A stretch of 7,043 bases of DNA, taken from positions 1 to 7,043 of the forward strand of contig DATCLC010000134.1 of NCBI GenBank assembly GCA_036564135.1. The letters are read 5' to 3'. Every line of letters starts with the position of its first letter. Positions within the stretch are counted from its first letter, which is position 1. This document shows, in pieces, positions 6,043 through 7,043 of the stretch. A program made the position numbers and the translations under genes. The notes beneath the pieces were generated by a model. It was not told where the DNA came from. It did no database searches and saw nothing but the letters and a program-made list of their open reading frames with translations. This DNA comes from RSA11 sp036564135. Its GTDB lineage: Bacteria; Actinomycetota; Thermoleophilia; Solirubrobacterales; 70-9.

Positions 6043-6058
6043 CCGTCCGTCCGTCCGT
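6043..6058 (+). repeat. Four tandem copies of CCGT in the leader of the second lipoprotein gene
   Basis: CCGT is repeated four times without error between the promoter and the Shine-Dalgarno sequence. Being in the untranslated leader, copy-number change would alter leader length and not reading frame. Four copies is short, so it may simply be chance. Confidence 0.85.
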
Positions 6059-6072
6059 GGAGCGGGGGATGA

Positions 6073-6080
6073 AAAGGAGG
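6073..6080 (+). promoter_or_regulatory. Strong Shine-Dalgarno of the second lipoprotein gene
   Basis: AAAGGAGG is near-perfectly complementary to the 16S rRNA 3' end. It lies 5 nt before the ATG at 6086 and fixes that start. It is the best ribosome binding site in the window. Confidence 0.85.
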
Positions 6081-6085
6081 GCCCA

Positions 6086-6721
6086 ATGAAGTACTTGCGG
6101 GTACTCGGAGCTGTGACGCTCGCGGGGGTGCTTGCGGTGGCGGCGTCCGGCTGCTGGTCGATGTCGGGATATCAGCTCAGCAAGACCAAGCTGAGGCCCG
6201 GCAAGCCGAAGGTCAGCAAGACCAACGTCATCGTGCGCTCACACGTGACCTCGAAGGAGAGGGAGCGGTTCTTCATTCTGACCGCGGCGGGTGTCGAGAG
6301 CGGCCTCAACTTCGGCAGGGGCAAGTTCGACATCAAGCGCCAGTTCGGAAAGAAGCCGAGGCTGTTGGTTCCGAACAAGACGATCCGCGAGCGGATCATG
6401 TCCACCGGGAACTGCGGCAACGTCGACCTGGAGACCTGGGAGCCGCTGAGCGAGCTCAAGGTCAAGGTGTTCGCGACGCCCGGTCAGTTCGACAACAAGG
6501 GGCCGAGCAACAAGCAGGCGGTCTCGCGTATAACGCTGCGTCAGAAGCAGCTCTCGGAGATCGGGACCGACGGCGCCCAGGACACGGGTGACATCGTCTC
6601 GGACGTCATGATCGCGGTTGGCTCCTGGGCCGACGCCGACGACGACGGGAATATCGATTTCCTCGAGATCCAGTGCAGCGGCGGCGCTCTCACGCAGCTC
6701 GCGACGAAGTTCGCGGATTGA
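6086..6721 (+). CDS. Putative lipoprotein with an EF-hand-like calcium loop
   Basis: The product is 211 residues. The signal peptide has Lys2 and Arg5, a hydrophobic core 6-20 and the lipobox ASGC with Cys23, so the mature protein is probably membrane-anchored and extracytoplasmic. The mature N-terminal half is strongly basic (LSKTKLRPGKPKVSKT, 31-46), then come GKKPRLLV (88-95), Cys110, a Lys/Val-rich stretch near 124-129, and an acidic C-terminal third. DADDDGNIDFLE (183-194) matches the canonical EF-hand loop: Asp at 1, 3, 5 and 9, Gly at 6, Ile at 8, Glu at 12. It is followed by Cys197. Motif order and spacing (lipid Cys, PGK, G-K-P, Cys, G-x-W, Cys) match the upstream lipoprotein. It has its own promoter and an excellent Shine-Dalgarno, and a long hairpin follows it, so it is an independent unit inside the ribosomal cluster. 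Family not recognised; calcium binding is inferred from the loop only. Confidence 0.9.
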   Translation: MKYLRVLGAVTLAGVLAVAASGCWSMSGYQLSKTKLRPGKPKVSKTNVIVRSHVTSKERERFFILTAAGVESGLNFGRGKFDIKRQFGKKPRLLVPNKTIRERIMSTGNCGNVDLETWEPLSELKVKVFATPGQFDNKGPSNKQAVSRITLRQKQLSEIGTDGAQDTGDIVSDVMIAVGSWADADDDGNIDFLEIQCSGGALTQLATKFAD

Positions 6722-6754
6722 TCGAGGGGCCCGGCCCCCGTCCGGGGTTTAGGC

Positions 6755-6790
6755 GGGGAGCGGGTGCGCCGAATCACGCGCCCGCTCCCC
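6755..6790 (+). terminator. Strong hairpin after the second lipoprotein gene, probable terminator
   Basis: GGGGAGCGGG (6755-6764) pairs perfectly with CCCGCTCCCC (6781-6790). Four more pairs inside (one G-T wobble) give a 14-bp stem with an 8-nt loop. No U-run follows. A smaller hairpin, CCCGG (6730-6734) with CCGGG (6742-6746) followed by GTTTA, lies just ahead. Together they probably insulate the lipoprotein unit from rpmI. An attenuator role for rpmI is possible but would conflict with a leaderless rpmI start. Confidence 0.55.
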
Positions 6791-6892
6791 CGATCGTCGC
6801 CGGGCCTACCGCGCCGGGAACGATCCCGTTCGAAGGCCGTTTGCGGACGCGCGCACCGCGACGCCGCGCAGTTTCCGCCGCGCGTCTGCTTC

Positions 6893-6898
6893 AATAGT
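6893..6898 (+). promoter_or_regulatory. -10-like element before rpmI
   Basis: AATAGT matches TATAAT at 4 of 6 positions and ends 7 nt before the ATG of rpmI. No Shine-Dalgarno sequence lies in between, which again points to a leaderless transcript. The -35 is weak (GTTTCC at 6871-6876). Such a promoter would let rpmI, and presumably rplT, be transcribed separately from infC. Confidence 0.4.
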
Positions 6899-6905
6899 CG
6901 CTCGC

Positions 6906-7043
6906 ATGCCCAAGATGAAGACACACTCCGGCGCGAAGAAGCGGTTCCGCAAGACCGCCAAGGGCAAGCTGCGCGGGCGGCGTGCCTACTCGAGCCACAT
7001 CCTCGAGAAGAAGTCGCCGAAGCGCAAGCGCCGGATGGCCAAC
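6906..7043 (+). CDS. rpmI: 50S ribosomal protein L35 (incomplete at right edge)
   Basis: The first 46 codons are present and the window ends in frame; the family is usually about 64-66 residues, so roughly 20 are missing. The opening MPKMKTHSGAKKRF and the later HILEKKSPKRKRR (31-43) are the hallmark L35 sequences. L35 is a small, very basic protein of the large ribosomal subunit. The ATG at 6906 is the only sensible start, being the conserved Met of MPKMKTHSG. In most bacteria rpmI directly follows infC and precedes rplT (L20); here infC ends about 1.7 kb upstream with two lipoprotein genes between. The L20-binding autoregulatory leader known from other bacteria is not evident. Confidence 0.97.
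   Translation, partial: MPKMKTHSGAKKRFRKTAKGKLRGRRAYSSHILEKKSPKRKRRMAN

Noticed and set aside
6673..6897. 74-residue frame over the end of the second lipoprotein and the intergenic region
   Set aside because: It reads through a 14-bp hairpin and the rpmI promoter region and has Arg/Pro-rich shadow composition.

Overview
The window is a very GC-rich stretch of bacterial chromosome. GC-biased codon third positions, frequent GTG starts, probable leaderless transcripts and the ThrS/IF3/L35 sequences suggest an actinobacterium. My best guess is the Thermoleophilia/Solirubrobacterales side of the phylum; this is inference from sequence style, not from a database comparison. Most of it is stable core genome. 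No transposase, integrase, tRNA, rRNA or CRISPR array is visible.

Left part (1-308). The first 17 codons of a PadR-family regulator run leftward off the edge. A compact promoter overlaps a nested palindrome, as expected for autorepression. Going the other way, a SigB-like promoter and a good ribosome binding site precede a 19-residue, almost wholly hydrophobic membrane micropeptide (249-308).

Middle left (379-2512). A 634-residue polytopic membrane protein of unknown function, possibly related to GT-C glycosyltransferases, probably starts leaderless at a GTG at 379. It is followed by about 220 bp without a gene that holds a tandem array of 42-43 bp hairpin-forming palindromes (three good copies and one decayed copy, period 60-62 bp). 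The array ends just before the thrS promoter.

Right part (2556-7043). This is the translation cluster thrS - infC - rpmI (threonyl-tRNA synthetase, initiation factor IF3, ribosomal protein L35; rplT for L20 would be expected just beyond the right edge). The usual infC-rpmI adjacency is broken by two lipoprotein genes, 5278-5907 and 6086-6721. Each has its own promoter and Shine-Dalgarno sequence. The two products share a motif order that indicates an ancient tandem duplication, and the second carries a perfect 12-residue EF-hand-type calcium loop.

A pattern across the window: the PadR gene, the membrane protein, thrS and rpmI have a -10-like hexamer 7-8 nt before the start codon and no Shine-Dalgarno sequence (leaderless style). 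The micropeptide and the two lipoprotein genes have real leaders with strong purine-rich ribosome binding sites. The most rewarding items to follow up are the lipoprotein pair inside the ribosomal operon, the tandem palindrome array and the micropeptide with its stress-type promoter.
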